The translations under genes were made by a program, and so were the position numbers. This document shows, piece by piece, positions 60,099-64,000 of a stretch of DNA of 64,000 bases. This DNA is from Limnanthes douglasii subsp. nivea. Taxonomy: Eukaryota > Streptophyta > Magnoliopsida > Brassicales > Limnanthaceae. Numbering within the stretch: position 1 is the first letter of the stretch; each line of letters starts with the position of its first letter. Where the stretch lies: NCBI GenBank assembly GCA_036936605.1, contig JAUPFV010000001.1:78263910-78327909 (forward strand). The letters are read 5' to 3'. The notes below the pieces were generated by a model. The model searched no databases and was not told where the DNA came from. It was given only the letters and a program-made list of their open reading frames with translations.

Positions 60099-60581
60099 TG
60101 ATGAGTCCGGATTCGAAGAGCTCCCCGGAAGGGTAGTCCAAAGTAAATCACCCCGTAAATTCGGACAGACTCCATGACTTCAATTCGAACAGCACTGATT
60201 GAACCGGACAGATGATCTTGAACACTGCAAACATAAGGCAGTTCGAACTATGACTAAAGTACTAAAAAACCTAATCACTGTCTGACTAAGCTACCTGCAC
60301 ATCTGCTTAAAACTCTTGGGTCTTTAAACATGACCCGGGTCAATTAAACTTGACCCGAAAGCCCATAAGGGCCCAAATATCATACTATAAATACCCAACC
60401 ACCAGCATTAACTATGGGTAAGAAAAATTAACTGCTGCCAGGCTGCTTAATTCTCTCTCCACCCTTGAAACACTTTGAAACACCCTTAAACACCACCACA
60501 CCACCGTGAAACACCCTTACACCGCCCTAAAACTCCACTTGAAATTACCAGCCTACCCTCAGGCTACTTTTATCCACACCA
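60099..60581 (+). repeat. LTR of element F
   Basis: Begins TGATGAGTCCGGATTCGAAG and ends CCACACCA. TATA box TATAAATA at 60386-60393. U3 box TTGACCCGAAAGCCCATAAG from 60350. At 483 bp it is longer than in A, B and D; the excess is partly CACCCTTAAACACC-type direct repeats near 60475-60535. Confidence 0.82.
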
Positions 60582-60584
60582 AAT

Positions 60585-60602
60585 TGGCGACCACAGTGGG
60601 AG
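60585..60602 (+). other. Primer-binding site of element F (tRNA-Arg type)
   Basis: TGGCGACCACAGTGGGAG, identical over 18 bases to B, three bases after the LTR. Confidence 0.75.
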
Positions 60603-60654
60603 ACGACGGTGCCTGAATCAAACATTCAAAACCAAGTAAAGGAATTCTGTCCGA

Positions 60655-61065
60655 ATGAATCCGGATAATCCAGAGCTTCCACCAGCTTTGCTCGAAGTGG
60701 TGGAAGAGAACGATGAATATACTGTCCAGGAGCGTGACAGGTTGAGGGTTGAAATAGAAGCTCTGAGGGCTGAAAAGGCCAAGATGGGCATGAAGGAGAA
60801 ATCCAAAGCATCGGTTGCTCATCGTTCTGATAACCCTCGAGAGCATGAGGCTTCAAAGACTCATGTGAGCACTAAAAAGACACATGCCAGTTCTAAAAAG
60901 TCTCACCGGTCCAAGCCTGTGGAGAGTTCTGACTCAAGTTCAGAATCTTCGGACAGCTCTTCGGACAGTGAGGGAAATGAAAAGTCCTTGTCCTCCAGCA
61001 GTGACGAGGGGCGAACCAGGAAAAAACAGAAGCAAGTTAAAAAGTATTCCAGAAAAAGATACTAG
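60655..61065 (+). pseudogene. Element F gag N-terminal fragment
   Basis: MNPDNPELPPALLEVVEEND, then a short coiled coil (ERDRLRVEIEALRAEKAK), a Lys/His/Ser-rich stretch and a Ser/Asp/Glu-rich run (ESSDSSSESSDSSS), ending KKYSRKR. B gag has the same order. The capsid core and knuckle are missing: at about 61060-61090 the sequence changes to the extra ORF. Truncated. Confidence 0.75.
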
Positions 61066-62403
61066 AGACTTGGGACGGCTTCGCACTAAGTGGGGGATCC
61101 CTGAAAACGTAAAGATCCGAATTCCCATCGATCCGGAGACCCCGATGGATTGCAAGAGAAACGAGATAGTCTTCTTTACGGAGCTACTCAATTGGGGACT
61201 CAGGTTCCCATTGGATCCAGAGATAGTGCGCTATTTCCATTTAGTCAAGCTATGTCCATCACAGCTGAGCCCTAACGGATGGTACACCTTGATGTCATGC
61301 ATTATGGCATCTAGGTTGTCCGGAATTCCTCTTCCAATGGAAGAGTTCGCCGCTGTTGCTAGTCTGTGCAAACACCACCAATTCCCTTTTTATCACTTTA
61401 ATATGGGGAACAATCTGAAAGCCGTCGATGATCTCCTGGAGTCGGAGAATAAATGGAGGAGCCAGTTCTTGTTTATAAGTGGCTCATGGGAGAATGGTAA
61501 GAAGATTAAGGTTGGGGAGAATCCTAGCCTTCTTCGAAGTAGATGGAGAAGCGATCGTAAGTTCTTTCCTTAAGTTTCTGTTCGAATCTTCCCTTCTTTA
61601 AGCTTTCACTAACTAGTTATTCTTTCGTTTTGTTAGAACTGCCAAAAGAGTTCGGAGACTATCTGAAAGCCGGACAGGTCACCTGTGGCAAGATAAATGC
61701 ATGGGCCGCAGAGAACTGGGAGAACCGGTTTCACAAGGCTTTCACTCCGGGGAACTTGGCGAGATCTCACCTGTGGAACACCACAGGTCGAAGGGATTTA
61801 ACATGGGAGGAGTTCTCCACCCCTCCTGATGATGACATAGTGTTGAGAAGGTCTCATGAGCTAGATGGGACCCTTTTCCTTCCTGCCCGGGCCAAAGCCC
61901 CAAGTAAAATGAAGGGCCAGAAGAAGAAAGGGAGGAAAACAGCAGCGGATACGGAGAAAAAGGCTCCAACTGACACAGAGGTGCCAGTCCCGGCTCAAGT
62001 TGATGCAAACCTTCTTCAGGTGGTAGAAGTGGAAAGTAAGAAACACGGAGAGACTCCCTCAAAACCTTCAAGGGCCTCCAAACGAACTCGCAAGCAAATA
62101 AGCGATAGTGCTGACAGAGAGGTAAAAAAGAAGAAGACTTCTCAAGAAGAAGAGTTTGCTCTCCGGGATCCGGAGCCCACTTTCCCAATTGATCCAACGT
62201 TGGCTGAAGAGATCCCAGAGAATCTTAACGAAGGGATTCCAAGGGAACTCCATACTGATGAGATTAAAAGGGGAGAGATTAATATGGACGAAGTGGATGT
62301 CACCGGCCTGGGTCCTCTAGGTGATTACTTTCTTGGTCTGTCAAGAGATGAGTTTGCTGGGCCATATGTCCCCCCAAGCAGCCCCTTCCAAATTCTTCTT
62401 TAA
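61066..62403 (+). pseudogene. Element F extra ORF, N- and C-truncated, with intact PF04195-like domain and intron
   Basis: Starts inside the domain (RTKWGIPENVKIRIPIDPET) and keeps it undamaged: LLNWGLRFPLDPEIVRYFHL, PSQLSPNGWYTLMSCIMASR, PFYHFNMGNN, FISGSWENGKKIKV. Exon end RSRWRSD at 61556; 80-bp intron 61557-61636; exon 2 continues QLPKEFGDYLKAG, NAWAAENWENRFHKAF, NLARSHLWNTTGRRDLTWEE. A Lys-rich linker follows, then FPIDPTLAEEIPENL, and a breakpoint after AGPYVPP near 62373 into inverted pol. The coiled coil is lost. The N-terminus is replaced by gag sequence in another frame. Confidence 0.75.
61557..61636 (+). other. Predicted intron in the extra ORF of element F
   Basis: GTAAGTTCTTTCC to TTTTGTTAG, 80 bp, phase 1. 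Both flanking exons are fully open, which makes this the cleanest example in the window. Confidence 0.85.
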
Positions 62404-64000
62404 ACCAGACACTATTGTTCTATTAGCCACCTCAACTTGCCCATTGGCCTGTGGGTGGAAAGGTGAAGAAAAGCAGTGTTGAATACCCCTTGAGGCACAG
62501 AAGCTTTCCATTTCTCTGTTGTCAAACTGTGGCCCATTGTCTGTTGTTATTCTCTGGGGGACACCAAATCTGCAACATATGTTGGATAGAATGAATTTTA
62601 TAACAGCCTTTGATGTTGTTCCTGCTAAGGGGGCTGCTTCTATCCACTTCGAAAAGTAGTCAATGGCTACAATTATGGTTTTACGCCCTCCGGACGCCAT
62701 AGGGAGAGGCCCAACTAAGTCCAATCCCCATCGAGCAAAAGGGATAGGCTCAGAAATTGATTCCAAAGGAATGGCTGGTACATGAATTTCATTGCTGTAC
62801 CTCTGGCATGGGTCACACCTTCTTACTAGCTCCTTAGCATCTTTCATTATTGATGGCCAATAATATCCGGAGAGAAGCACTCTTCTTGTTAATGCTCTAA
62901 ATCCACAATGGGCTGATCCCTCACCATCATGCAATTCGGAGAGAACCATCTGTGACTCATGATCTCCTAAACAGCGTAGGAGAGGTTTGCTATAGGATTT
63001 CTTGTACAAGACCTCTCTAATCATGATGAAACCACGAGCCTTGTGTTTTAAAGTTCTGGCTTGTGATTTATCCAAATGTACGATGCCATCGGACAGATAT
63101 TGTATAAGAGGAGACCTCCAATCCTGAGGCTTATTTACTTGTATTTCAAAGACTTCTTCTTTTTCCCCTTCATCAAGTTGAATAGAAGGACTTTCAAGCA
63201 CATGGATCCATGGATAGGACTCCGTGTATGCTATTGTTGCCAACGAGTCTGCTAGCTCATTCTCTGCCCGGGGAATATGCTCATAGACAACAGCTTTAAA
63301 CTTCATTGCCTCATTTTTCAAGAGAAGTAAATATTTAATCAATTGTTCCTTTCTAGCTTCTGATAGGCCCAAGGCATGGTGGACAAGCAATTGGGAGTCG
63401 CTTAGCAGCTTGACCCTTTTTGCTCCACAGATATAAGCCAATTTCAACCCAGCTATAGCTGCTTCGTATTCGGACTCGTTATTGGACGCCCTGAAAGCAA
63501 AACAAATATCTTGAAACATGTTGTCCCCATAGGGGGAAGTAAGACATATTCCTGCCCCAGATCCTATGGCACTGGATCCTCCATCTGTTCGGACAATCCA
63601 CACTTTTCTGTCTTTTGAATCAGCAGGTTGTTCTGAGTCCCTATCAGAATGGAATTCGACCAGAAAATCAGCCACAGCTTGAGCTTTTACTGCTGTTCGA
63701 GGAGCAAAGTCTATGTCGAAGTCCCCCAACTCTACTGACCACTTTGTCATTCTGCTTGAAATGTCTGCTTTTTGAAGGACATTCTTTAAAGGGAAAGATG
63801 TCCGGACGATGATAGGATGAGCCTGAAAATACGGCCTCATCTTTCTCGCAGCTATCACCAAGGCCAATGCTAGTTTTTCAAGTTTCAAGTAACGTCGTTC
63901 AGCATCAATCAGGCTTTTGCTGATGTAGTATACTGGGTGAGGATACCCATCAACCTCCCTTATTAGCATAGCACTGATGGCACAGCTTGAAACAGCCAAA
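62374..64000 (-). pseudogene. Element F pol fragment: RNase H, second RNase H and integrase, uninterrupted
   Basis: One open frame from the window edge. RNase H over about the first 110 residues (YYISKSLIDAERRYLKLEKL). Second RNase H about residues 130-280 (VRTDGGSSAIGSGAGICLTS, SEYEAAIAGLKLAY, LLSDSQLLVHH, RAENELADSLATIAY). Integrase zinc-finger region (ELHDGEGSAHCGF, CDPCQRYSNE), then core with all three acidic residues in place: GLDLVGPLP, TTDNGPQFDN and ANGQVEVANRT. It then breaks at LKKNLEGAA, where sequence switches to the extra ORF, so the integrase C-terminal domain is lost. RT lies beyond the window. Polarity is opposite to this element's LTR and gag. Confidence 0.82.

Larger units (their letters stand above)
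60099..64000 (+). mobile_element. Element F: Tat-lineage element with internally inverted order, continues past window
   Basis: LTR 60099-60581 and primer site 60585-60602 read +. Gag N-terminus reads +, but then the extra ORF also reads + and pol reads -. In A, B and D the extra ORF is antisense to gag. The order here is what an inversion of the internal pol plus extra-ORF block would produce, with deletions at both joins. Pol is the most intact in the window, so the copy is comparatively young. Expected target duplication starts with ACTCC (60094-60098); its partner is outside the window. Confidence 0.78.

Noticed and set aside
60559..60856. Minus-strand frames across the start of element F gag
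   Set aside because: The + strand has the gag homology shared with B; the minus frames match nothing.
61742..62253. Minus-strand frames up to 151 codons over the element F extra ORF
   Set aside because: The + strand frame holds the conserved HLWNTTGRRDLTWEE motif; the opposite frames are shadows.

Overview
The window is repeat-dense chromosomal DNA of a flowering plant, probably a eudicot. The evidence is a pair of plant-type nuclear genes (one with GT-AG introns), Ty3/gypsy elements of the Tat lineage with a second RNase H, a plant L1-type LINE with a terminal RNase H, and AT-rich intergenic DNA. The species cannot be told from the sequence; an asterid is only a guess. No bacterial or organellar genes, tRNA or rRNA genes, or CRISPR arrays were seen.

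Only two host genes look functional, both on the minus strand. The first is a single-exon AP180/CALM-type (ANTH domain) clathrin adaptor at 25989-27758. The second is a three-exon secreted beta-1,3-glucanase with a C-terminal X8 (CBM43) domain at 56643-58460. A decayed Myb/SANT-like gene of the PIF/Harbinger-associated family lies at about 45400-46470.

The rest is mobile DNA, named A to F here. A (1-6752, +) has lost its 5' end to the window edge. C (about 7200-13261, -) has a 5' LTR and a TGGCGCC-type primer site. B (13736-23640, -) is complete, with two LTRs and CCAAT target duplications. A copia gag remnant follows, then the ANTH gene, then a full-length but dead LINE (about 28830-33850, -). 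D (35308-44331, +) is complete in outline, has CAACT target duplications, and sits inside an ~80-bp minisatellite. E (46701-55656, +) has two LTRs and belongs to a second Tat-like clade. After the glucanase gene comes a LINE tail (59020-60093), into which F (60099 to the window end) is inserted. F has the most intact pol but a scrambled internal order.

The most interesting system is an extra gene carried antisense to gag-pol, between integrase and the 3' LTR, in A, B, D and E (and relocated in F). It encodes a protein with a putative gypsy-type transposon (PF04195-like) domain and, where preserved, a long coiled coil. In A, B, D and F it has a 76-92 bp GT-AG intron at the same codon position and in the same phase. 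The intron is on the opposite strand to the retroelement genomic RNA, so it can survive retrotransposition without being spliced out. In A and B the ORF is preceded by a conserved G-box and TATA region that looks like its own antisense promoter.
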